Source of the DNA: Gammaproteobacteria bacterium
Lineage (GTDB): Bacteria > Gemmatimonadota > Gemmatimonadetes > Longimicrobiales > Gaopeijiaceae
NCBI GenBank assembly: GCA_028819075.1
Contig: JAPPMM010000028.1
Span: 186,001-250,000, forward strand
Direction: 5' to 3'
DNA: 64,000 bases
The notes under the pieces are model-generated. The model ran no database searches. It saw only the letters and a program-made list of their open reading frames with translations, and had not been told where the DNA came from. The position numbers and the translations under genes were made by a program. Numbering within the stretch: the stretch's first letter is position 1; each line of letters begins with the position of its first letter. This document shows positions 43,950-52,089 of this stretch, piece after piece.

Positions 43950-45707
43950 TCAAATCCTCGCCTGGACCGTGTAGAGTTCGTGGTAGCGTCCCCGGCGCGA
44001 GATGAGATCTTCGTGTCGGCCACGCTCGACGATGCGGCCTTCCTCCAGCACCAGGATGAGGTCGGCGCGCCGAATGGTCGACAGCCGGTGCGCGATCACC
44101 AGAGTGGTGCGTCCCCGCAGAAGCTGGGCGAGGGAAGCCTGGATGAGGGCCTCGCTCTCGGTGTCCAGGCTGGAGGTCGCCTCGTCGAGAAAAAGGAGAC
44201 GCGGGTTGGCGAGAATCGCCCGGGCGATGGTGACCCGCTGGCGCTGGCCGCCCGACAGCTTGACCCCGCGTTCGCCGATCACGGTGTCGAGCCCGTCCGG
44301 GAAGCGGTCGCTGAACTCGGTGACGAACGCCTGCCCGGCGGCGTGCCGCACCTCATCCCCACTCGCGTCCGGGCGCGCGAAGAGCAGGTTTTCGCTGATG
44401 GTGCCGTCGAAGAGGAAGTCGTCCTGGAGCACCAGCCCCAACTGGTTGCGGTAGCTGGCCAGCCGCACCTCGCTCAGGTCGACATCGTCAACCAGCACGC
44501 GGCCTTCGTCGGGCGTCAGGAAGGAAGCGGCCAGGCTGGCCATGGTCGACTTGCCGGATCCCGAACTGCCCACCAGCGCCACCACGGTGCCGGGTTCGAC
44601 GTCGAAGCTGATGCCCCGCAGCACGGGCTTGTCTTCCTCATACCGGAAGTGGACATCCTCGAAGCGCAGCCGGCCCCGGATGGACGGCATCTCCACGACC
44701 CGCTTCGGATCATCGTCCTCCGTCGGCCAGGAGAGCAGTTCGGCGGTGCGGTCGAGGCCGGCGAAGGCCTCCGTCATCTGGGTGCCGATGTTGGCCATCT
44801 GGATCACGGGCGCAATCAGAAAGCCCAGCAGGAAGGTGAAGGAGAAGAGCTCGCCCACCGTGAGCTGGCCCTGAACGATGAGCCATCCGCCGTACCCCAT
44901 CACCAGCACCCCCGCCATCCCCATGAAGAACGTGCCGGCGCTGGTGACCAGACTGGAGGTGGTGAGCGTCTTCCGAATGTTGCGGAAGATGCGCAGGACG
45001 CCATCGCGGAAGATCATTCCCTCGGCCCTTCCGGCGTGGAAGCCCTTGATGACGCGAATGCCGCCAAGCGATTCGGTGAGGCGGCCCGTGACCTCCGCGC
45101 GAATCTTGCCGCGCTCGCGAAACGCGGGCCGGAGCGTGCGGAAGGCCTTGGTGGAGATGAAGGCGAAGGCCCCGAGAGGCCCCAGCGTGAGCACCGTCAT
45201 CGTGGGAGAGATGCTCAGCAGGTATACGAAGCCCACCACGGAGGTGATCACCCCGCCGACGAGCTGCACGAGGCCCGTGCCGACGAGGTTCCGCACGCCC
45301 CTGACGTCCTCCATGATGCGCGACACCAGATCGCCCGAGCGCGTGTTGTCGAAGACGCGCACGGGCAGGCTCAGGACGTGCCGCTGCACCTGCGTGCGCA
45401 GCTCGGCGATGAGATGCTGCGCTTCGACGCTCAGCCTCATGGTCAGCGTGTACGAGGTGGCCGCCTGCACGACCACCGCCAGCGCCACCGCCCCGAGGAG
45501 CCGGAACAGGCCGGGCAGGTCGCCGGTGGCGATCACGTCGTCGATGAGGGGGCGCGTGGAGATGGGAAGGACGAGCCCGGCCAGCCGGTTCATCAGGATG
45601 AGCACGAGGCCGAACAGAACCAGCCTGCGCCGAGGCCAGATGATCTCGTGGAATGCGTGCCTGAGGCTGGCGCCGGAGATTCGCTTCTTCCCTTTGTCGT
45701 CCGCCAC
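43950..45707 (-). CDS. ABC exporter half-transporter (MsbA/lipid-multidrug type)
   Basis: The 585 residues begin on GTG 45707. An N-terminal membrane domain of about six helices (about 25-325) is fused to an ATPase domain. Walker A VGSSGSGKST lies near 379, the signature LSGGQ near 484, then Walker B LLFLDEATSS and the AHRLST switch. The architecture is that of homodimeric exporters such as MsbA, which flip lipids or extrude drugs. Exact cargo cannot be assigned. It is followed on the same strand by a TonB receptor, though the 252-bp gap suggests separate promoters. Confidence 0.93.
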   Translation of the reverse strand: MADDKGKKRISGASLRHAFHEIIWPRRRLVLFGLVLILMNRLAGLVLPISTRPLIDDVIATGDLPGLFRLLGAVALAVVVQAATSYTLTMRLSVEAQHLIAELRTQVQRHVLSLPVRVFDNTRSGDLVSRIMEDVRGVRNLVGTGLVQLVGGVITSVVGFVYLLSISPTMTVLTLGPLGAFAFISTKAFRTLRPAFRERGKIRAEVTGRLTESLGGIRVIKGFHAGRAEGMIFRDGVLRIFRNIRKTLTTSSLVTSAGTFFMGMAGVLVMGYGGWLIVQGQLTVGELFSFTFLLGFLIAPVIQMANIGTQMTEAFAGLDRTAELLSWPTEDDDPKRVVEMPSIRGRLRFEDVHFRYEEDKPVLRGISFDVEPGTVVALVGSSGSGKSTMASLAASFLTPDEGRVLVDDVDLSEVRLASYRNQLGLVLQDDFLFDGTISENLLFARPDASGDEVRHAAGQAFVTEFSDRFPDGLDTVIGERGVKLSGGQRQRVTIARAILANPRLLFLDEATSSLDTESEALIQASLAQLLRGRTTLVIAHRLSTIRRADLILVLEEGRIVERGRHEDLISRRGRYHELYTVQARI

Positions 45708-45870
45708 CGGTCCCGTCCCCTGACTCGCGTCCCCTCGGGTAACGTTGCATCTTGCCGGGCGAAAGATGGCGGCAAGCGGGGGTCGTTGGAAGCGGTGAGG
45801 GAGGCGGATCGGTCCCGGCGGGTGCGCAACCGGGTTGGCGCGGGCCGTGGCGCATTCCCGAGACGGAGTG

Positions 45871-47256
45871 ATGAGCGATGAAACCAGTCCAGCACGCGAG
45901 GGCGGCCGGATGCGGCCGATGCGGAGACCGATGACGTCGATTCGACGCGACACTGGCGGGCGGGCGGCGGCATGGTGGATCGGGACGGTCGCGTGGCTGC
46001 TGGCGGGCTGCGGCGGGGGCGGGCCGGAGGGCGGCCAGGGTGACGCGGCTGGTGGACCACCGGGAGGCGGCAGCGCGGAAGAGGGCGTGATCGTGCTGCG
46101 CGCCGACCGGGTGCTCGACGGGCGCGGCACGGCGCTGGACGGGCGCGAGGTGGTGGTGCGGGGCGGCCGCATCGAGGCGGTGGTCGAGGCGGGGAGCACA
46201 ACCGGAGCCACGGTCTACGACCTGTCCGGGGCGACCCTGCTGCCCGGCCTGATCGACACGCATGTACACCTGGGATGGCACTTCGACCGCGAGACCGGGC
46301 GGCTGAACACCGCGGCGTCGGCCGACAGCCCCGAGGATCAGGCGCTCTACGCGGCCGAGAACGCGTGGAAGATGCTCCACAGCGGGGTCACTACCGTCCA
46401 GAGCGTCGGCGGAGCGGAGGACGTCCCGGTCCGCAATGCGATCGCCGGAGGCATGCTCCCGGGGCCGCGCATCCTCACATCCATCCGCCCGATCAACGCC
46501 GGAACCGGCGGGCGGGCCGAGATGCGGGCCCATGTGGACGAGATGGCGGCCGCGGGCGCGGACGTGATCAAGATCTTCGCCTCGGAGAGCATCCGGGTGG
46601 GAGGCGGGCCGACGCTCAGCCAGGAGCAGCTCGACGCCGCCTGCGGCCGGGCGCGCGAGCACGGCCTGCGCACGGTGGTGCACGCCCACGGGCCCGAGAG
46701 CGCGAGCCGCGCAGCGCGGGCGGGATGCTCGCAGATCGAGCACGGAGCGCTGCTGGACCGGGCCACACTCGAGCTGCTCGCCGAGCGCGGGCTCTACTAC
46801 GACCCGCACATCCACGTCATCTTCGACAACTATTTCGCCAACGCGGAGCGGTACCTGGGCATCGGCAACTACACGGAAGAGGGTTTCGCGCAGATGCGCG
46901 CGGCCGTGCCGGTCGCGCTCGCCACCTTCCAGGAGGCGCTGACCGTCGAGGGTCTCGACATCGTGTTCGGCACCGACGCCGTGGCGGGGGCGCACGGCAA
47001 CAACTGGCAGGAGCTGGTCTACCGCGTCGAGGAGGGCGGCCAGGACCCGATGGCGGCGGTCGTCTCGGCAACCAGCCTGGCCGCGGAGTCGCTCGGGCTG
47101 GGCGGGTCGCTGGGCGCGGTGGAGCCCGGGTACGAGGCCGACCTGATCGCGGTGGCGGGGGATCCGTCCGCAGACATCGGGGCGCTCGGGCGCGTGGTCT
47201 TCGTGATGCGCGCGGGCCGCGTGTACCGCAACGATCCCGTTGGGGCGGGGCGATGA
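45871..47256 (+). CDS. Lipoprotein amidohydrolase (imidazolonepropionase-like)
   Basis: The 461 residues start from ATG 45871 (GGAG just upstream); further in-frame ATGs at 45910, 45919 and 45931 could trim the N-terminus. The lipobox cysteine is C47 (LLAGC), followed by a Gly-rich linker. The amidohydrolase motifs are HVH (H131, H133), DVIKIFAS, VVHAHGP, QIEHGAL and FGTDAVAG. It is the fifth member of the superfamily in this window and heads a plus-strand operon: its stop overlaps the tandem VOC gene by 4 bp. Confidence 0.88.
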   Translation: MSDETSPAREGGRMRPMRRPMTSIRRDTGGRAAAWWIGTVAWLLAGCGGGGPEGGQGDAAGGPPGGGSAEEGVIVLRADRVLDGRGTALDGREVVVRGGRIEAVVEAGSTTGATVYDLSGATLLPGLIDTHVHLGWHFDRETGRLNTAASADSPEDQALYAAENAWKMLHSGVTTVQSVGGAEDVPVRNAIAGGMLPGPRILTSIRPINAGTGGRAEMRAHVDEMAAAGADVIKIFASESIRVGGGPTLSQEQLDAACGRAREHGLRTVVHAHGPESASRAARAGCSQIEHGALLDRATLELLAERGLYYDPHIHVIFDNYFANAERYLGIGNYTEEGFAQMRAAVPVALATFQEALTVEGLDIVFGTDAVAGAHGNNWQELVYRVEEGGQDPMAAVVSATSLAAESLGLGGSLGAVEPGYEADLIAVAGDPSADIGALGRVVFVMRAGRVYRNDPVGAGR

Positions 47257-48140
47257 TTCTGCGGGTCCAGCACATCGGCATGGTGGTGCGCGATCTCGAG
47301 GACGCCTGCGCGCGCTTCGAGCGCGTTCTCGGGCTCAAGGCGCGCGATTTCCGCCACGACCAGGGCAAGGGGATGCAGCTCGACGCCCGCATCCTGCTCG
47401 GCAACGAGTGCTGGCTGCACCTCGTCCAGAACTGGAATCCGGAGTCGCGCGTGAACCGGTTTCTCCAGGAGAAGGGCGAGGGGCTGGAGCACATCTGCCT
47501 GGAGACGGACGATATCGAAGCCGATGTCGCCCATCTCCGCGAGATCGGCGTGAGCGTGTGGGAGGACCGCATTCTCGACGCCAACGACGGCTACGAGGCC
47601 TTCGTCTATCCGGACAGGCTGCCCGGCCTCACCATCGAGCTCATCCAGTCGCACGACCGGAGCTGGTACTATCCGCCGGAAGCCGTGGGCGAGCCCGTGA
47701 GCGACTCGATGGAACTCTTCCGCCTGCAGCACATCGGGCTGTGCGTGCACGACCTGGCGGACGCGTGCGAACGCTTCGAGCGCTTCTTCGGGCTCGTCGC
47801 CCAGGACTACCGCAACGACCAGGGCAAGGGAAAGCAGCTCGACGCGCGCATCCTCTTCCCCAACCAGTGCTGGCTGCACCTGGTGCAGAACTGGGACCCG
47901 GAGTCGCGCGTGAACCGCTTCCTCAACTCACGCGGCGAGGGGCTGGACCACATAGCGCTCCAGACGACGGACATCGACGGCGATGTCGCCGGACTGCGCG
48001 AGCGCGGGATCCCCTTCTTCCAGGACACCATCTTCGACGCCAACGACGGCTACGAGGCCTTCGTCTATCCCGATCAGCTTCCCGGGATGACGGCGGAGCT
48101 GATCCAGCCCCACGCCCACAGCTGGGGGTTCGGGGAGTAG
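47253..48140 (+). CDS. Tandem VOC (glyoxalase/epimerase-fold) protein
   Basis: The 295 residues are made of two VOC units, about 5-139 and 158-291, roughly two thirds identical to each other. Each half keeps its own metal ligands: H7, H80 and E129 in the first and H160, H233 and E282 in the second, the pattern of methylmalonyl-CoA epimerase and 4-hydroxyphenylpyruvate dioxygenase relatives. In many two-domain VOC proteins only one site survives, so two intact sites are notable. Start ATG overlaps the amidohydrolase stop. Function unknown; epimerase, lyase or dioxygenase are all possible. Confidence 0.85.
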   Translation: MILRVQHIGMVVRDLEDACARFERVLGLKARDFRHDQGKGMQLDARILLGNECWLHLVQNWNPESRVNRFLQEKGEGLEHICLETDDIEADVAHLREIGVSVWEDRILDANDGYEAFVYPDRLPGLTIELIQSHDRSWYYPPEAVGEPVSDSMELFRLQHIGLCVHDLADACERFERFFGLVAQDYRNDQGKGKQLDARILFPNQCWLHLVQNWDPESRVNRFLNSRGEGLDHIALQTTDIDGDVAGLRERGIPFFQDTIFDANDGYEAFVYPDQLPGMTAELIQPHAHSWGFGE

Positions 48141-48167
48141 CCGAGCCGCGGACCGGGGAGCACTGCC

Positions 48168-49247
48168 ATCACCTACCACCTGGACGAACGGGTCGCGGTC
48201 GAGCGCTTTCGTGAGCCCTCGGTGCGCGGATTCGCCGAAGACGTGTTGCGGGCGCTTGGCGCGAGCGCCGAGGAAGCCCGTATCAACGCCGACGGGGTCG
48301 TGACGGCGTCGCTCTGGTGGCATCCGGGACAGCACCAGGGACTCGAGAAGCTCTTTCGCTACGCGCGGCGCATGCGCAACGGGGGGATTCTTCCCGATGC
48401 GCCGATGACGTGGGTACGCGAGAGGCCCGCGGCGGCGCTTCTCGATGCAAACAAGGGACTCGGATATGTCGCCGCGCGTCGGGCCATGGACCGGGCCGTG
48501 GAGATGGCGTGGCAGGCAGGGGTGGCGATGGTCGGCGTGCGGCACAGCAACCACTTCGGGATCGCCGGCTTCCACGCCAAGCGGGCGGCGGACGCGGGGC
48601 TGATCGGGATTTCGATGACGAACGCGGGCGCGGAGATGGCTCCATGGGGCGCGACCCGGCCGATCCTGGGCACGAACCCCTGGGGCATGGCGGTTCCGAG
48701 GGCCGGCGGGCGCGACCCCATCGTGCTGGATATGGCGCTGACACAGTCCGGCAAGGGGATGATGCGCTGGCTGAGGCGCGCGGGGCTGCCGATGCCGGAT
48801 CACTGGGCGCTCACGCCCGCGGGCGCGCGCACGAGTGATCCGGACGCCGCCATGAAGGGCCCCCTGCTCCCCATTGGCGACTACAAGGGCTACGGCCTCA
48901 GCCTCATCACAGACATTCTCACGGGCGTGCTGACGGGGTCGCTCTTCGGGGCGCAGGTATTCCAGGACGACGAGAACTACGATGTGGCCCATACCATGAT
49001 CGCCGTCGACATCGAGGCGTTCATGGCGCGAGGGGAGTTCGAGGACAGGCTCGAGCGGCTGATCGCGGATGTGCTCGGCGCATCGCCGATCGATCCGGAC
49101 AAACCGGTTCAGCTGCCCGGGCAGGCGGAACAGGAGCGCGCGCGGCATCGACTGAAGCACGGCATCCCGATGGATCCGAAGACGGTGGTGCGGCTGCGGG
49201 CGCTGGCCGAAGAGCTGGGGGTGCCATTCTCACTGGAGCGTACATGA
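48168..49247 (+). CDS. Ldh-family NAD(P)H-dependent oxidoreductase, apparent ATC start
   Basis: This member of the malate/L-lactate/ureidoglycolate/sulfolactate dehydrogenase type II family has HSNHFGIAGF, the NTNPWG-like GTNPWG, LDMALTQSGKG and PIGDYKGYGLS. The first conventional start (GTG 48222) would remove the N-terminal strand and helix of the fold. Codons from ATC 48168 restore them, and a GGGGAG sits eight bases upstream, so ATC is proposed; length is then 359. It reduces 2-oxoacids or oxidises 2-hydroxyacids. The stop overlaps the next gene by 4 bp (ATGA). Confidence 0.85.
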   Translation: MTYHLDERVAVERFREPSVRGFAEDVLRALGASAEEARINADGVVTASLWWHPGQHQGLEKLFRYARRMRNGGILPDAPMTWVRERPAAALLDANKGLGYVAARRAMDRAVEMAWQAGVAMVGVRHSNHFGIAGFHAKRAADAGLIGISMTNAGAEMAPWGATRPILGTNPWGMAVPRAGGRDPIVLDMALTQSGKGMMRWLRRAGLPMPDHWALTPAGARTSDPDAAMKGPLLPIGDYKGYGLSLITDILTGVLTGSLFGAQVFQDDENYDVAHTMIAVDIEAFMARGEFEDRLERLIADVLGASPIDPDKPVQLPGQAEQERARHRLKHGIPMDPKTVVRLRALAEELGVPFSLERT

Positions 49248-50245
49248 GTAACGAAACGCTGGTGATCGGGAGCGCGGAGACGTCTCCCGGGACGATCACC
49301 CGGGGCGTGATCCCGGTCGGATCGGACGTGGCGGCGGTCGCGCGCGAGATTCCCATCCTGATATGCCGCGGCGCATCCGACGGCCCGATCCTGTGGATCA
49401 ACGGCGCCACCCACGGGGACGAACCCGAGGGCGCGCTCTCGATCTTCAAGCTGTTCGCGACGCTCGACGCAGCCGAGGTGCGCGGGACGGTGGTCGGGGT
49501 TCCGGCGATGAACGTGCCCGCGTTCGAGGCGGGCAAGCGCGGCGATCCGCTGGACACCTTCTCCTACGACATGAACCGCATCTATCCGGGGCGCACCGAC
49601 GGCTACCCGACCGAGCGGGCGGCGTGGGCGCACTGGCAGGCCATGAAGGACACCTGCGACCTTCAGATCGCGGTGCATTCGGGGGGAGAGCACTCCTACC
49701 TCGCGCACATGATCTTCGCCTCCGACAACCCGCCCAGCTTCGAACTCGCGGCGGCGATGGGGCCACAATGGGACCTAGTGTTCCGCAGCGGCGTGGGCGG
49801 TGCCAATCCCTCCTCGAAGATCGCCGAGCTGGGCAAGGCCGGGATCACGATCGAGCTGGGGGGCAATTGCCGCACCCTCACCTCCGACTTCCATGCCGTG
49901 GCCGAGGACCTGGCGGGCAGCTACCGCAACGTGATGTGCCACTACGAGATGCTCGAGGGCGAGGCGCGCCATGCCGCCAGGTGGCGCATGGGGCACCAGC
50001 AGGCGCTGCTGGCTCCGGCGTCCGGGATGTGGGTCGGCGAGCCGAACGTGCCTTTCGAGACGTCGATCCCGGCGGGAACGCCGCTGGGACGGATCTTCGA
50101 TCTCTACGGCGATGAGTGCGCTGCAGTCGTGGCCCCGCAGGAGGGCGTGGTGTTCGGCCTGCGCTCGCGTCCCGCGGTGATCGAGGGCGAATGGTGCTGC
50201 TTCTACGGCATCATCGACGAGGTGCGGGACGACCTGCTGGGGTAG
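49244..50245 (+). CDS. Succinylglutamate desuccinylase/aspartoacylase-family deacylase
   Basis: The 333-residue protein is a zinc-dependent M14-like hydrolase. Ligands are H57 and E60 in GATHGDEPEG and a histidine in QIAVHSGG; the catalytic glutamate is in TIELGG, and DMNR supplies the substrate arginine. The family removes acyl groups from N-acyl amino acids (aspartoacylase, AstE, N-acetyl-diaminobutyrate deacetylase). The C-terminal part has the usual beta domain. It is translationally coupled to the Ldh-type dehydrogenase, so the two may act in sequence on an N-acylated or hydroxy acid. Confidence 0.88.
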   Translation: MSNETLVIGSAETSPGTITRGVIPVGSDVAAVAREIPILICRGASDGPILWINGATHGDEPEGALSIFKLFATLDAAEVRGTVVGVPAMNVPAFEAGKRGDPLDTFSYDMNRIYPGRTDGYPTERAAWAHWQAMKDTCDLQIAVHSGGEHSYLAHMIFASDNPPSFELAAAMGPQWDLVFRSGVGGANPSSKIAELGKAGITIELGGNCRTLTSDFHAVAEDLAGSYRNVMCHYEMLEGEARHAARWRMGHQQALLAPASGMWVGEPNVPFETSIPAGTPLGRIFDLYGDECAAVVAPQEGVVFGLRSRPAVIEGEWCCFYGIIDEVRDDLLG

Positions 50246-50306
50246 GAAGCGGCTGATCCGAGGCTCGACGGAGCGCCAATCCTCCCGGCTTTGCCGGAGA
50301 AGCCGA

Positions 50307-50918
50307 ATGCTATCGGATGAGATACTGTTGATCCGGCACGCCCGACCCCGCTTTGACACCCGGGCCCGAGTCCGGACGTTCGACATGCGTGACTTTCTTG
50401 CCGCGTATGAGAGCGCAGGGATCGATCACCGTCACACGGATCCGCGCACGCGAAAGACGAAGACCTATTGTAGTGACGCGAAAGGGGGGGAGTGCAGAAT
50501 CCTGACAAGCAACTCGCGGCGCTCCATCGAGTCGGCCAGGCTGTTCTTCCCGCATATCGAGGAAACCACGGGCGACCCGCTCTATCGCGAAGCGGAATTG
50601 CCGGCCAGGATACCTGTCCCCGGCTTGTCATTGCCATATTCCGTCGCCGTTGCAATTGCGCGCAGCCTTTGGATGCTGGGACTTCACCAACAGGTCGAAA
50701 GCTACGCCATGGCCAGGGCGCGAGCTCGGCGTGCTGCCGAGAGACTTGCGGATTCCGCGACCGAGGGCGGCCGCGTGGTGCTCGTTGGTCACGGGTTCTT
50801 CAACCGGCTCATCGGACGTCAACTGAAGCGAGCTGGTTGGACCCGAGCGCACAATGAAGGCAACGGCTATGGCGCGTCGACGAGGTTCGTTCGTCGCGCC
50901 GTCACACGGTCTTCCTGA
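50307..50918 (+). CDS. Histidine phosphatase superfamily protein
   Basis: The 203-residue protein carries the catalytic RHA motif near the N-terminus (LIRHARP) and a later histidine in VLVGHGFFNRLIG, both expected of the phosphoglycerate-mutase-like fold. Base composition looks lower in GC than its neighbours, and its codon use is less biased, which could mark recent acquisition. It follows the deacylase by 61 bp, and its end overlaps the convergent class V aminotransferase-like gene by 17 bp. The substrate is unknown; roles in small phospho-compound hydrolysis are typical. Confidence 0.82.
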   Translation: MLSDEILLIRHARPRFDTRARVRTFDMRDFLAAYESAGIDHRHTDPRTRKTKTYCSDAKGGECRILTSNSRRSIESARLFFPHIEETTGDPLYREAELPARIPVPGLSLPYSVAVAIARSLWMLGLHQQVESYAMARARARRAAERLADSATEGGRVVLVGHGFFNRLIGRQLKRAGWTRAHNEGNGYGASTRFVRRAVTRSS

Positions 50919-52026
50919 GCGCACTCACGAATTCGTCAGCTTCCTCCGCGGTGTTGTAGAAGTGCGGGCTCGCCCGAACCACGCCCGGACGGCTGTCCAC
51001 GATGATTCCGCGGCCGGCGAGGTGCTTGACCGCGTCCGCCGGTGCCGGATGACGAACCGGGACGATCGCCGAGCGCTCATCCGGGTCGCCGGCGACACGG
51101 GGAGCGAAACCGGCGGCCCGGCAGCCGTCGATCAATCGTTCCGTCAGCATCACGTTCCGGGCCCGAATCGCCTCGACGCCGGTTTCGTCGATGATGTCCT
51201 GCCCGCCGAGCGCCGTGTGGACCGTGGCGAGCGCGGGGGTCCCGAGCTCGAAGCGGCGCGCATCCGCGTGATATCGGAATTCGCCGGGGTTGAAGCGAAA
51301 CTGGTCCTCTGTGGCGAACCAGCTGGTGATTCTCGGCTCGAGCGCCGGGATAAGGTCCTCGCGCACGTACAGATACGCGAGCCCCGGGCCTCCGCAGAGC
51401 CACTTGAGCGGGCCGGCAGTATAGAAATCTACGCCGGTCGCCGGGAGATCCAGAGGAATCTGGCCCGCGCCCTGGTAGCCATCGACGAGGCAATACGCGC
51501 CCGCCCGATGCGCGATCTCGGCGATCGACTTCAGATCGAGGATTGCGCCGGTCGTAAAGAAGACATGGCTGGTGGCGATGGCCAGCGTGCGCTCGTCGAC
51601 GGCGTCCTCGAACTGCTGCGGGTCGACCCGGACGCCGTCCGGACTCTCCAGCACGACCATCTCCACGCCGGGACGGACCTTCCACTGGTACAGGAGCGTG
51701 GGAAAGTCGAGCTCGGTCGTAACGATGCGGTTGCGCGTCGTCCAGTCCAGGCTCTCGGAGATGACCGCGAGGCACGCGGAGGTGGATGGCATGAGCGCGA
51801 CGGCCCCCGCGGGGGCCGCGAAGAGATCCGCGACGCGATGCCGCAGCTCCGCGAGCAGCCCCCACCAGTGCTCGTACCATGCCGAGGCGCCCATATCGTG
51901 CCAGCGGTCCAGAAAGTCTTGCAAGCGTTCCTCGGCGCGGATCGAGAGTGCGCCCAGCGAGCAGGAGTTCAGGTAGTTGCGGCGATGGAGGATCGGGAAT
52001 TGCGCGCGGATGCCGTCCAGGTTCAC
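50902..52026 (-). CDS. Class V aminotransferase-fold PLP enzyme (kynureninase/desulfurase-like)
   Basis: The 374 residues begin on GTG 52026 (GGAG upstream). Fold type I features: SHVFFTTGAILDL, cofactor aspartate D182 in VDGYQGAG, and the PLP lysine K208 in AGPLKWLCGGPG. The group covers kynureninase, serine-glyoxylate and ureidoglycine-glyoxylate aminotransferases, isopenicillin N epimerase and cysteine desulfurases. The CGGPG after the lysine recalls kynureninase. A tryptophan dioxygenase occurs at 38742, so a kynurenine role is possible but unproven. Confidence 0.82.
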   Translation of the reverse strand: MNLDGIRAQFPILHRRNYLNSCSLGALSIRAEERLQDFLDRWHDMGASAWYEHWWGLLAELRHRVADLFAAPAGAVALMPSTSACLAVISESLDWTTRNRIVTTELDFPTLLYQWKVRPGVEMVVLESPDGVRVDPQQFEDAVDERTLAIATSHVFFTTGAILDLKSIAEIAHRAGAYCLVDGYQGAGQIPLDLPATGVDFYTAGPLKWLCGGPGLAYLYVREDLIPALEPRITSWFATEDQFRFNPGEFRYHADARRFELGTPALATVHTALGGQDIIDETGVEAIRARNVMLTERLIDGCRAAGFAPRVAGDPDERSAIVPVRHPAPADAVKHLAGRGIIVDSRPGVVRASPHFYNTAEEADEFVSALRKTV

Positions 52027-52089
52027 GGATCAGTCTCCGAACCCGGCTCGGACTTCACGGGGCGGACCACCGCCACGACTTCGGCACGC

